In this document: positions 16,027 to 24,046 of the stretch, one piece after another | Layout of the letters: each line of letters begins with the position of its first letter | Position numbering within the stretch: position 1 is the first letter of the stretch | DNA from: Polaromonas glacialis | GTDB taxonomy: Bacteria > Pseudomonadota > Gammaproteobacteria > Burkholderiales > Burkholderiaceae_C | Assembly (NCBI RefSeq): GCF_000709345.1 | Contig: NZ_KL448324.1 | Location: 34,540 to 98,539, forward strand | Direction of reading: 5' to 3' | Length of the DNA: 64,000 bases | Translations under genes and position numbers: made by a program | Notes under the pieces: generated by a model | What the model saw: only the letters and a program-made list of their open reading frames with translations | What the model was told of the DNA's origin: nothing | Database searches by the model: none

Positions 16027-17241
16027 ATGGGACTCACAGGACAGGCGTCGCTGGTTGGCGCCGCGCAGTACAAGCCAGAAAAATATTCCACCGCGCCGCA
16101 AATGTTCCATCTGGAGCAGGTGGCCGATCTGGCCACGCAGGCGCTGGACGACGCCGGCCTGTCGCTGTCCGACGTGGACGGCCTCATCACCGTTGGCCCG
16201 CAGTTCCATGAAGCCGGCATGTTCGTGCCCGCCATGGCCGGCGAATACCTGGGCGTGCCGCTGAACTTTGCCGAGGTGGTCGACTTGGGCGGCGCCAGCT
16301 CGGTGGGCGCCGTCTGGCGCGCCGCCATGGCCATCGAGATGGGCATGTGCGACACCGTGGTGTGCGTGATTCCGTCGCGCATGGCACCCACCACGCCGAA
16401 CGACGACCACATGGCCGAGGTGATGAAGGCGTCGCGCTTTGGCGGCCACAGCACGCGCTTTGGCGCGCCCGAGGCCGAGATGGACCTGCCCTACGGCCAC
16501 ATGGCGCAAAACACCGGCTACGCCATGATTGCCCAGCGCTACGCGGCCATTTACGGCTACGACGCGGCTGCACTGGCGCGCATCGCCGTGGACCAGCGCT
16601 TCAATGCCTGCCACAACCCCAACGCCATGTTTTATGGCCAGCCCATCACCGTCGAGGACGTGCTGGCATCGCGCATGGTGGCCGAGCCGCTGCGCATGCT
16701 GGAGATCGTCATGCCGGTGGCCGGCGGCGGCGCTGTGGTCGTCACGCGAAACGAAAAGGCCCGTAAGGGCCAGCACCGCGGCGTGAAGGTGATTGGCTGC
16801 GGCGAGCATGTGCAGACCAAGTCGCCCACCTATGCCGCCGACATGCTGGCCACGCCGATTGGCCCGGCCTCGCGCCGCGCCTTTGCAATGGCGGGCCTCA
16901 CGCCCGCCGACATGCACATGGCGCAAATCTACGACTGCTACACCATCACCGTGCTGCTGACGCTGGAAGACGCCGGCTTTTGCGCCAAGGGCGAGGGCAT
17001 GCGCTTTTTGCGCGAACACGATTTCACATTCAAGGGCGACTTTCCAATGAATACCCATGGCGGACAACTCAGCTTTGGCCAGACCGGCAGCTCCGGCGGC
17101 ATGACGCAGGTGATCGAGGCGATGCACCAGATCCAGGGCCGTGCCGGCGAGCGCCAAGTGGCACGCCACGACCTGGCTTATGTCTCGGGCACCGGCGGCG
17201 TGATGAGCGAGCAGGGCGCCTTGATTTTGAAAGGGGCCTGA
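16027..17241 (+). CDS. Thiolase-like lyase (SCP2/lipid-transfer type, Ltp-like aldolase)
   Basis: 404 residues from the ATG at 16027; the frame is open further upstream but overlaps the promoter. It belongs to the SCP2-thiolase family that works with DUF35 proteins: VDGLITVGPQFHEAG, VDLGGASSVGAVWRAAMAI and MNTHGGQLSFGQTGSSGGMTQ. The next gene, 3 bases on, supplies a DUF35-MaoC fusion. In steroid side-chain degradation such pairs act as retro-aldolases on 3-hydroxyacyl-CoAs (Ltp2-ChsH2 in actinobacteria, Sal1/Shy1-type enzymes in Pseudomonas). A role as the first-cycle aldolase for a C5 side chain is plausible; a true thiolase role cannot be excluded. Confidence 0.8.
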   Translation: MGLTGQASLVGAAQYKPEKYSTAPQMFHLEQVADLATQALDDAGLSLSDVDGLITVGPQFHEAGMFVPAMAGEYLGVPLNFAEVVDLGGASSVGAVWRAAMAIEMGMCDTVVCVIPSRMAPTTPNDDHMAEVMKASRFGGHSTRFGAPEAEMDLPYGHMAQNTGYAMIAQRYAAIYGYDAAALARIAVDQRFNACHNPNAMFYGQPITVEDVLASRMVAEPLRMLEIVMPVAGGGAVVVTRNEKARKGQHRGVKVIGCGEHVQTKSPTYAADMLATPIGPASRRAFAMAGLTPADMHMAQIYDCYTITVLLTLEDAGFCAKGEGMRFLREHDFTFKGDFPMNTHGGQLSFGQTGSSGGMTQVIEAMHQIQGRAGERQVARHDLAYVSGTGGVMSEQGALILKGA

Positions 17242-17244
17242 GCC

Positions 17245-18192
17245 ATGAGCTGGAACAAACCCCTGCCGCGACCGACCGCCATTTCCGCCCCGTTCTGGGA
17301 CGGCCTCAAAGCCCACGAAGTGCGCCTGCAGCAATGCGACCAGGGCCACTGGCTGTTCTTTCCGCGCACGCACTGCCCGACCTGCGGCTCGCGCCAGCTG
17401 GCGTGGAAAACCGTTTCGGGCGAAGGCACGCTCTACACCTACACCGTGGCGCGCGTGCCCACGCTGCCCGAGTTCAGCGACGAGATGCCGCAGCTGCTGG
17501 CCGTGGTCGAGTTGCAAGAGGGCGTGCACATCAACACCACGATGGTCGGCGTAAAGCCCGAAGACCTGCGCGTCGGCCAGCGCGTGCGCCCGGTGTTTGA
17601 CGAGCGCCCTGGCAGCGCCACGCTGCTGCGCTTCACGCCGGTCGAGTCCGCGCAGGCCAACGTCATCCCCGCAGACAAGCCGGCAGAGGAGCCCAAAGTC
17701 GCGCCTGCCGCAGCGGCTGAGACGCCCAAGCGCCAGGTTAGCAGCAAGGACATTGATGCCATGCGTTCGCTGGTGTCTGATGCGTTCTCCGACTGGTCGA
17801 ACCAGATCGAGGTGACGCAGGAGCTGATCAACCAGTTCGCCGAGCTGTCGGGCGACGACTACTGGATTCACACCGACCCGGTCAAGGCCAAAGCCGAAAG
17901 CCCGTTCGGCACCACGATTGCCCACGGCGCGCTGGTGCAGGTGCTGGTCAGCCGGCTCAAGATGCCGATGGATTTCGAGGTCACGGACTTTCGCAACATC
18001 GTCAACTACGGCTCGGACCGCTTGCGTTTTGCCACGCCGGTGCCGGCGGGCTGCCGGATTCATGGCCGCTACCGCATCAAGTCGGTCGAGCAGGTCAAGA
18101 GCGGCGTGCAGGTGACCATGGAAATCAACATCCACGGCGTCGGCCAGGACCGACCTTCGGTCATCAACGACCTGGTGATGCTCTACATGTGA
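17245..18192 (+). CDS. DUF35-MaoC fusion protein (aldolase partner/enoyl-CoA hydratase)
   Basis: 315 residues in two domains. Residues 1-130 are DUF35: a zinc-ribbon-like segment with Cys31, Cys44 and Cys47 (the usual fourth Cys is missing; His35 is nearby), then an OB-fold (EGTLYTYTVARVP, LLAVVELQEGVHI). An Ala/Pro-rich linker (about 140-165) joins a MaoC hot-dog domain with AELSGDDYWIHTDPVKA and FGTTIAHGAL, so the Asp and His of the hydratase site are present. The order DUF35 then MaoC is the reverse of the ChsH2-like protein at 38936. It follows the lyase by 3 bases, so hydration and aldol cleavage are probably channelled in one complex. Confidence 0.82.
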   Translation: MSWNKPLPRPTAISAPFWDGLKAHEVRLQQCDQGHWLFFPRTHCPTCGSRQLAWKTVSGEGTLYTYTVARVPTLPEFSDEMPQLLAVVELQEGVHINTTMVGVKPEDLRVGQRVRPVFDERPGSATLLRFTPVESAQANVIPADKPAEEPKVAPAAAAETPKRQVSSKDIDAMRSLVSDAFSDWSNQIEVTQELINQFAELSGDDYWIHTDPVKAKAESPFGTTIAHGALVQVLVSRLKMPMDFEVTDFRNIVNYGSDRLRFATPVPAGCRIHGRYRIKSVEQVKSGVQVTMEINIHGVGQDRPSVINDLVMLYM

Positions 18193-18297
18193 AACGCCAC
18201 GCCGGGTGCGGCAGCCAGCGTCACGCCAGGCTTATCCGCCCCTGCGCCCCCGCGCCCCTGGCTGGCTACTGCCTGTGAAGCTTTTCACGCGGCCTGT

Positions 18298-18313
18298 CCC
18301 GACTGCAGTCGGG
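18298..18313. promoter_or_regulatory. 16-bp perfect palindrome upstream of the MFS gene
   Basis: cccgactgcagtcggg lies 14 bases before the MFS start codon, with ggttggaaaaatttt between. As DNA it is a symmetric candidate operator; as RNA the short loop makes a weak hairpin. No LuxR box is seen in the 134-base gap. Confidence 0.35.
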
Positions 18314-18326
18314 TTGGAAAAATTTT

Positions 18327-19511
18327 ATGAACACTCCCACGCTGCATGACCGCACGCTGATCGCCTTCATGCTGTCGGCCAGCCTGGCTTCGACCATTGG
18401 CGGCCTGCCGTTCAACCTGTTGCCGGTGATGCTGGGCAGCATGGCCGACTCGTTCGGGCTGGACGCCAGCGCCGCCGGGCTGATGGGCTCGGTCTGCTTT
18501 GCAGGCTACCTGGTCGGCACGCTGGGCGCGCCGCTGTGGATGAACCGGCTCAACTGGCGCGTGCTGACGGTGGTGAGCGCGGCGGGAACTTCGCTGTTCT
18601 TTGCCCTGAGCGCGGGCGTCAGCAGCGTGCCGGTGCTCTATGCCATGTGGGCGCTGATCGGCTTTTTTGCCTCGACCATGACCTGCCTGGGCATGCGCAT
18701 CCTGTCGGACCTGCCCAACAAGGTGCGCGCCTTTGGCGTGCGCCAGGGCGTCGAGCTGTCGGTCACGGCGCTGGTGCTGTTTGCGCTGCCGCCGCTGGTG
18801 ATTGCGCATTTCAAATACCCCGGCGCGGCGCTGGCGCTGGCAGGCGTGGTGGCGCTCTTGGGGCTGTCGGCGCTGTGGGTGCCGCACGGCCCGCCGCAGG
18901 GCCATGCTTCGGTCGCCGCAGTCCGTGGCCCGTTGCCGGCGGCCTCCTGGCGGGCGCTGGGGCTGTTTTTGCTGTTTCTGGTGGGCAACATCGGCCTGTG
19001 GGCTTTTCTGGAACGCATCGGGTCGTCGCTCAAGGTCAGCCCGACCGAGATGGGCATTGTCTTTGCACTGCTCAAGTTGCTGGGGGGCGTTGCCGCGTTC
19101 AGTGTGGCAGCTCTTGGCGAGCGCTTGGCGCCGCGGCGTGCCGCGCTGCTGGTGCTGGTGGTGATTGGCGCGGGACTGGCGCTTCTGGCCAGCGCCAGCA
19201 CCACCGGTTTTGTCGGCTTTGCGCTGGGCGCCTGGGTCTGGGAATTCGCTTTTACCTGCGGCTGCGTGTTCCAGACGGCGGCTATTGCGCGCAGTGACCC
19301 AAGCGGCCGCGCGGTCACGCTGGTGCCGGGCGCGTTTGCCCTGAGCTCGATGGCCGGGCCGGGCTTGGCCGGCCAGATCGTCGCAGGCGGCAGCTTTGGC
19401 GGTTTGTTGGTGTTTGCCCTCGCTTCTTCGCTGGTGCCTCTGCTGGCCGCCTGGCTGTGGCGCCCTCAGGGGGCATGGGTCGCAGGTGACGCGCATGGCA
19501 CCAAGTCGTGA
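18327..19511 (+). CDS. MFS transporter
   Basis: 394 residues, almost wholly hydrophobic, with about 12 predicted membrane helices in two six-helix halves and a central loop near 190-205 (PPQGHASVAAVRG). It fits the major facilitator superfamily, for example MSDSFGLDASAAGLMGSVCFAGYLVG for the first helices. The substrate is not evident. It lies 134 bases after the DUF35-MaoC gene on the same strand, with a palindrome in between, so it may or may not share the LuxR-box transcript. A role in inner-membrane steroid or acid transport is only suggested by position. Confidence 0.8.
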   Translation: MNTPTLHDRTLIAFMLSASLASTIGGLPFNLLPVMLGSMADSFGLDASAAGLMGSVCFAGYLVGTLGAPLWMNRLNWRVLTVVSAAGTSLFFALSAGVSSVPVLYAMWALIGFFASTMTCLGMRILSDLPNKVRAFGVRQGVELSVTALVLFALPPLVIAHFKYPGAALALAGVVALLGLSALWVPHGPPQGHASVAAVRGPLPAASWRALGLFLLFLVGNIGLWAFLERIGSSLKVSPTEMGIVFALLKLLGGVAAFSVAALGERLAPRRAALLVLVVIGAGLALLASASTTGFVGFALGAWVWEFAFTCGCVFQTAAIARSDPSGRAVTLVPGAFALSSMAGPGLAGQIVAGGSFGGLLVFALASSLVPLLAAWLWRPQGAWVAGDAHGTKS

Positions 19512-19827
19512 ATAAAAACACCTTGGCTGGTGCGGGGTGACGTATGTCAGGCAGCAGTGAAAGGCAGTCCCACGCGGGGCACTGTACCAACTGGCTGTAG
19601 GTATTGCCGGTAATGCAGGGGCTAACCAGAAAAGCACTGTCACCGAACTTGAAAAAGTAAAGGGTTTGAAGGAAAACCCTTAGTTCAAACGGGTGATGTT
19701 GTGCGGTTTCATTGATTTGATACTTGCGCCATGGCTCCTGCAAAAACGGGGCTTCTGACAATAAAAAAGAGTTCCGAAGGAACCGCAGTGGCTGAAAAGC
19801 CTGTTCTTTGAACCAAGGAGACACACC
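19512..19827. other. Intergenic region upstream of a small secreted peptide gene
   Basis: 316 bases without a clear gene. A hairpin aagggttt-N5-aaaaccctt spans 19660-19681, and a smaller one (gttcc-gaa-ggaac) lies near 19770. Neither has a T-run directly after it. No LuxR box is present. Confidence 0.4.
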
Positions 19828-20016
19828 ATGAAAAGCCGCCGTTCACGCTGGATTCTTGCCGCTACCGTTGCCATTGCACTGTGCACTTCGCTGATGAGCC
19901 TGCCTTCCCTCACCCCGCTGGCTTTTTCGAGCATTGCACCCCCAGCTGCATACAGCGTTGGCGCCCCACCTGCGGGTGCTTCATGGCAAGTGGCGATGAC
20001 GTCCAATCGCTGGTAA
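19828..20016 (+). CDS. Small secreted or membrane peptide, unknown function
   Basis: 62 codons beginning MKSRRSRWILAATVAIALCT: a short positively charged N-terminus then a hydrophobic core, i.e. a signal peptide or membrane anchor. A good Shine-Dalgarno, AAGGAG at 19815-19820, sits 7 bases before the ATG. The rest (SSIAPPAAYSVGAPPAG) is Ala/Pro rich and low in complexity. I do not recognise the family. Its support is the ribosome-binding site plus signal-like start; a chance frame remains possible in this GC-rich DNA. Confidence 0.45.
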   Translation: MKSRRSRWILAATVAIALCTSLMSLPSLTPLAFSSIAPPAAYSVGAPPAGASWQVAMTSNRW

Positions 20017-20128
20017 GGCGCGCTGCCCGGGGCCTTGGTGCAGGCCCCAGGTCAGGCCACCTTGTCCCTGTTCCTGCTGGAAATAAATGGTAAAAATAGG
20101 CTTAAGCGGTTGCTGGTTGTGGTTTTTC

Positions 20129-20150
20129 AGCTATTAAAAGCATAGTATTT
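20129..20150. repeat. Dispersed repeat core (agctatt...catagta)
   Basis: agctattaaaagcatagt is an imperfect inverted repeat of the same family as at 30801-30818 and 52505-52523. Confidence 0.45.
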
Positions 20151-20172
20151 TAGTCAGTGCAATACACCCATG

Positions 20173-20200
20173 AAAAAAGGAGGCCAAGGCCTCCTTTTTT
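20173..20200. terminator. Strong bidirectional Rho-independent terminator
   Basis: aaaaaaggaggcc-aa-ggcctcctttttt: a perfect 13-bp stem with A and T tracts, so it can work on both strands. On the minus strand it closes the tesA1-D-E-F-G run 89 bases after the tesG stop; on the plus strand it would end the small peptide transcript. Confidence 0.85.
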
Positions 20201-20288
20201 CATTTTTGCCGTCGTGCCGCTGTTTTCGCCTTGCCCCGGTTCAGGGGCAGAGGCTGGCATGCAGCCACAGGCGGGCAGGGCATTTGAC

Positions 20289-21326
20289 TCAGGCGGCTGC
20301 CCTTTCCCGGCGCTCGCGCGCCATCGTCATGGCCGTGTCTTCAATCATGTCTTCCTGGCCGCCGACCATGCCGCGCCGGCCCATCTCGACCAGGATGTCG
20401 CGCGCCGGCACGCCGTATTTCTTCTCGGCACGCTTGGCGAACAGCAAAAACGAGCCGTACACGCCAGCGTAACCCAGCGTCAGCGCATCGCGGTCGATGC
20501 GGATCGGGAAGTCCATCATCGGCACCACCAGGTCTTCGGCCACGTCCTGGATCTTGAACACGTCCACGCCGGTTTCAATGCCCATAAGCGCGCACACGGC
20601 CACCAGCACTTCCATCGGCGTGTTGCCCGCGCCCGCGCCCAGGCCGGCGGCGGCGGCGTCGATGCGGTTGGCGCCGCATTCAATGGCGGTGATGGAGTTG
20701 GCCACGCCCATGGCCAGGTTGTGGTGGGCGTGAAAGCCCAGCTCGGTCCCGGGCTTGAGGGCGGCGCGCACCGCGCTGAGTTTTTCCTTCACGTCGCCCG
20801 GCAGCATGTGGCCGGCCGAGTCGGTGATATAGATGCAGTTGGCGCCATAGCCTTCCATCAGCAGCGCCTGGCTCACCAGCTTGTCGGCGCTGGCCATGTG
20901 CGCCATCATCAAAAAGCCCACGGTGTCCATGCCCAGCGCGCGCGCCTTGCTGATGTGCTGCTCGCTCACATCGGCCTCGGTGCAGTGGGTGGCCACGCGA
21001 ATGGTGCTCACGCCCAGGTCCCGGGCCATCAGCAGGTGGTCCACGGTGCCGATGCCGGGAATCAGCAGCGCCGACACCTTGGCGCGCTTCATCAGCGGAA
21101 CCACTGCGCTCAGGTATTCCTCGTCGGTGTGCGCCGGAAAGCCGTAGTTGACCGAGCTGCCGCCCAGGCCGTCGCCGTGGGTGACCTCGATCAGCGGCAC
21201 GCCGGCGGCATCCAGGCCGCAGGCGATGCCTTTCATTTCAGCCAGCGTCATCAGGTGGCGCTTGGGGTGCATGCCGTCGCGCAGCGTCATGTCGTGGACG
21301 GTGATTTTCTTGCCTTGTAAATTCAT
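20289..21326 (-). CDS. tesG: 4-hydroxy-2-oxovalerate aldolase (TesG/HsaF)
   Basis: 345 residues, DmpG family. TLRDGMH gives the catalytic and metal residues Arg16, Asp17 and His20. HAHHN (about 198) supplies the metal-binding histidines, and the C-terminal DUF/communication domain (LAVCALMGIETG onward) is present. It cleaves 4-hydroxy-2-oxohexanoate-type acids made from the steroid A ring into pyruvate and an aldehyde that is channelled to the acylating dehydrogenase encoded just before it. It is last in the leftward tes run, 37 bases after tesF, followed by the strong terminator. The enzyme class is clear; the steroid role comes from context. Confidence 0.93.
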   Translation of the reverse strand: MNLQGKKITVHDMTLRDGMHPKRHLMTLAEMKGIACGLDAAGVPLIEVTHGDGLGGSSVNYGFPAHTDEEYLSAVVPLMKRAKVSALLIPGIGTVDHLLMARDLGVSTIRVATHCTEADVSEQHISKARALGMDTVGFLMMAHMASADKLVSQALLMEGYGANCIYITDSAGHMLPGDVKEKLSAVRAALKPGTELGFHAHHNLAMGVANSITAIECGANRIDAAAAGLGAGAGNTPMEVLVAVCALMGIETGVDVFKIQDVAEDLVVPMMDFPIRIDRDALTLGYAGVYGSFLLFAKRAEKKYGVPARDILVEMGRRGMVGGQEDMIEDTAMTMARERRERAAA

Positions 21327-21363
21327 GGAATGGCTCCTTGGCGGTTCAGACAGTTCAGGCAGT

Positions 21364-22311
21364 TCAAGCGGTGACCAGGGCGGCGGGCGCAGCGCTGGCG
21401 GGCGTGGGAATCAGGGTCAGCGTGCCGGCGAGGATTTCCTCGGCAAACATCTCGGCGGTGCGGGCGGCAGCAGCGGTCATGATGTCCAGGTTGCCGGCGT
21501 ACTTGGGCAGGTAGTCGCCCAGGCCCTCGACCTCCAGAAACACTGAGACGCGCTTGCCGTCGAACACCGGGCCATTGACCAGGCGGTAGCCGGGCACGTA
21601 CTTTTGCACTTCCTTGATCATGTCGTGGATCGACTGGGTGATGGCGGCCTGGTCGGGCTCGGCCTCCAGCAGGCAGTGCACGGTGTCGCGCATCATCATC
21701 GGCGGCTCGGCCGGGTTGATGATGATGATGGCCTTGCCCTTTTTGGCGCCGCCCACTTTCTCGACAGCGCCAGCGGTGGTTCGGGTGAACTCGTCGATGT
21801 TCTTGCGCGTGCCGGGCCCGACCGACCTAGACGACACGGTGGCGACGATTTCGCCATAGGCCACGGCCTGCACGCGGCTCACCGCTGCAACCATCGGAAT
21901 CGTCGCCTGGCCGCCGCAGGTGACCATGTTGACGTTCATCTCGCGCTGGCCGACATGCTGTTTCAAATTCACCGGCGGCACGCAAAACGGCCCAATCGCC
22001 GCCGGCGTGAGGTCGATCATCATGGCGCCTTGCGCGTTCACCTTGCGTGAGTTTTCGGCATGCGCATAGGCGCTGGTCGCGTCAAAGACGATTTGCACGC
22101 CATCGGCCAACATGTGCGGAATCAGGCCGTCAATGCCGTCCGAGGTGGTCTTGATGCCCATTTCGCGGGCACGCTTGAGGCCGTCCGATTCGGGGTCGAT
22201 GCCGACCATCCAGACCGGCTCCAGCACCGCGCTGCGTTGCAGCTTGGCCAGCAGGTCGGTGCCGATGTTGCCCGGCCCGATCAGGGCGCATTTGATTTTC
22301 TTTGAGGTCAT
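21364..22311 (-). CDS. tesF: Acylating acetaldehyde/propanal dehydrogenase (TesF/HsaG)
   Basis: 315 residues, DmpF family. The N-terminal NAD-binding loop is IGPGNIGTD (11-19), and catalytic Cys132 lies in NMVTCGGQATIP. It forms a complex with the aldolase and converts the aldehyde to acyl-CoA (propionyl-CoA for the steroid A-ring fragment) with NAD and CoA. It lies 12 bases after tesE and 37 before tesG, the classic E-F-G order of meta-cleavage lower pathways. Full length, with no anomalies. Confidence 0.94.
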   Translation of the reverse strand: MTSKKIKCALIGPGNIGTDLLAKLQRSAVLEPVWMVGIDPESDGLKRAREMGIKTTSDGIDGLIPHMLADGVQIVFDATSAYAHAENSRKVNAQGAMMIDLTPAAIGPFCVPPVNLKQHVGQREMNVNMVTCGGQATIPMVAAVSRVQAVAYGEIVATVSSRSVGPGTRKNIDEFTRTTAGAVEKVGGAKKGKAIIIINPAEPPMMMRDTVHCLLEAEPDQAAITQSIHDMIKEVQKYVPGYRLVNGPVFDGKRVSVFLEVEGLGDYLPKYAGNLDIMTAAAARTAEMFAEEILAGTLTLIPTPASAAPAALVTA

Positions 22312-22323
22312 TGAAGGGTTTCC

Positions 22324-23115
22324 TTAGTCTGAAAAAGCGATCGAGCAGCCGCCCAGGCCTTCGATCTGCATCGTGAAACGGTCGCCGCTGACGGCTGGCA
22401 CCAGCGGCGCCAAAGAGCCTGACAAGATCAGCTCGCCGGCCTTGAACGGAATGCCAAAGGCGCCCAGCGTGTTCGCCAGCCAGGCCACGGCCTCGGCAGG
22501 ATGGCCCTGCACGGCAGAACCCAGGCCGCTGCCGGCAGGGGCGTCGTTCTTCCACATCTGCATGGATGCAGCGGCCAGGTCGAGCGCGCGTGGATCGGTA
22601 TGCTGCGTGCCGACGACAAACACACCGCACGAGGCGTTGTCGGCCACGGTGTCCTGAATCTTGATTTTCCAGTCGTCGATGCGCGAATCAACGATCTCGA
22701 AGCACGGCGCGACCCATTCGGTGGCGGCCAGCACGTCGCCCCGCGTCACGCCCGGGCCTTGCAGGTCGGACTTGAGCATGAAGGCAATCTCGCCCTCGGC
22801 GCGCGGCTGGATCAGGCCGGATTTTTTGAGCGATACCGTGGAGCCATCGGCAAACTGCATGGCGTCGGTCAAAAAACCGAAGTCGGGCTGGAACACGCCC
22901 AGCATGTCCTGCACCGGCTTGGACGTGACGCCGATTTTCTTGCCGATGACGCGCTCGCCGGCGGCCTCGCGCCGCGCCAGAAAGCGCAGCGAGATGCGGT
23001 AGGCGTCGTCCACGCTGATGTCGGTGTGGCGGCTGGTCAGTGGTGTCAGTGTGCGGCGCTCGCGCAATGCGTCGAACAGTTCATCGCCCAGGGTTTCAAG
23101 GGTGGTAGCGTCCAT
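22324..23115 (-). CDS. tesE: 2-hydroxyhexa-2,4-dienoate hydratase (TesE/HsaE)
   Basis: 263 residues, the 2-keto-4-pentenoate hydratase/FAH-related family. It shows GKKIGVTSKPVQDMLGV (about 70-86), the acidic metal site around PRAEGEIAFML, and EIVDSRIDDWKIKIQDTVADN. It hydrates the dienoate released by TesD from the cleaved A ring. The start is 3 bases after the tesD stop, showing tight coupling. Family assignment is firm; the C6 substrate is taken from the C. testosteroni pathway. Confidence 0.93.
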   Translation of the reverse strand: MDATTLETLGDELFDALRERRTLTPLTSRHTDISVDDAYRISLRFLARREAAGERVIGKKIGVTSKPVQDMLGVFQPDFGFLTDAMQFADGSTVSLKKSGLIQPRAEGEIAFMLKSDLQGPGVTRGDVLAATEWVAPCFEIVDSRIDDWKIKIQDTVADNASCGVFVVGTQHTDPRALDLAAASMQMWKNDAPAGSGLGSAVQGHPAEAVAWLANTLGAFGIPFKAGELILSGSLAPLVPAVSGDRFTMQIEGLGGCSIAFSD

Positions 23116-23118
23116 CGT

Positions 23119-23958
23119 TCAGCCGTTCTGCAAGAAGTCAATGCAGCTGCGGTTGAACATCTCGCGGTGCTCGACCTGCACCCAGTGGCCGCAGCGGTTG
23201 ACCAGCACCATGCGCGCCTGCGGGCAGTTGTCCATCAGCTTCATGGTGCCGCTGGCCGGGTTGAACTGGTCGTTCACGCCCCAGAAGCCAAACACCGGGC
23301 AGCGCAGCTGGTGCAGCTGGGCGGTCATGTTGGGTACTTTCAGGATGGAGCGGGCGGCCTGCGTCTGCGTGGCGGCAATCGGCGCGCGCTCGTTGATGAT
23401 CTCGTCGGTCAGCAGGCTGGGGTCGAACAGCTGCATGGTCATGACGGCGCGCATCGCCTCGGCGCCGGTCTTGCCGGACTTGTAGATGGCGAACATGTTG
23501 GCAATGCCGGGCATGGCCAGGTAGGTGTCCAGGTCTTCGACGCCGCCGGGTGCCATCAGGATCAGGCGGGCCACGTCGTCGGGATGGGCCAGCGCATAGC
23601 CCAGCGCCACCGCACCGCCAAGCGAATTTCCCAGCAGCGTGACGTTTTTAAGGCCCAGTCCATCGACCAGGCCCTTGATGCCGGCAATGAACAGGTCCAG
23701 GTCGTACTGCGGCAGGTCGGGCTTGCTCGACAGGCCATAGCCAATCATGTCGGGCACGATGGCGCGGTAGCCGGCCTTGGCAAATTCAGGGTAGTTGCCC
23801 TTGAAATTGCTGTAGCCGCTGGCGCCGCCGCCTGCACCATGCAAGAAGATGACCGCTTCGCCCTCGCCTTGGTCGTGGTAGTGAACGCGCTGCGGCAGGC
23901 CGGCGACCTCGCCAATGTCGAGGTAGTGGCCTTCTGGAATGGAGTGGGTTGTCTGCAT
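23119..23958 (-). CDS. tesD: Meta-cleavage product hydrolase (TesD/HsaD), alpha/beta hydrolase
   Basis: 279 residues, alpha/beta-hydrolase fold. The oxyanion loop is HGAGGGASGYSNF (about 40-52), the nucleophile Ser112 is in LLGNSLGGAV, the acid is in the FWGVNDQFNPASG region and catalytic His258 in NRCGHWVQVEH. It hydrolyses 4,5-9,10-diseco-3-hydroxy-trioxoandrostadienoate (DSHA) to HIP and 2-hydroxyhexadienoate. The ring-cleaving dioxygenase TesB, which should make its substrate, is not in the window. It is the second gene of the leftward run, 88 bases after the flavin reductase. Confidence 0.9.
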   Translation of the reverse strand: MQTTHSIPEGHYLDIGEVAGLPQRVHYHDQGEGEAVIFLHGAGGGASGYSNFKGNYPEFAKAGYRAIVPDMIGYGLSSKPDLPQYDLDLFIAGIKGLVDGLGLKNVTLLGNSLGGAVALGYALAHPDDVARLILMAPGGVEDLDTYLAMPGIANMFAIYKSGKTGAEAMRAVMTMQLFDPSLLTDEIINERAPIAATQTQAARSILKVPNMTAQLHQLRCPVFGFWGVNDQFNPASGTMKLMDNCPQARMVLVNRCGHWVQVEHREMFNRSCIDFLQNG

Positions 23959-24046
23959 GGGGTGTAGGTAGAAAAAGAAGGGTAAAAAGACGTGCGGGAA
24001 ACTGCCCCGGCGGGTTGCCGTGGCCAGTCCACGGCGGTTTTGAAAC

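Noticed and set aside
16012..18135. A 707-codon open frame on the minus strand opposite the thiolase and DUF35-MaoC genes
   Set aside because: It is the GC-driven antisense shadow of two well-supported genes; its composition (His, Gly, Arg, Ala rich) and lack of any motif or ribosome-binding site argue against it. The same holds for long antisense frames at 26409-28241, 31872-33464, 43735-45798 and 49355-51079.
19993..20010. gcgatgacgtccaatcg as a twelfth LuxR-type box
   Set aside because: The arms lack the six-base gap and lie inside the small peptide frame with no gene at the right distance.
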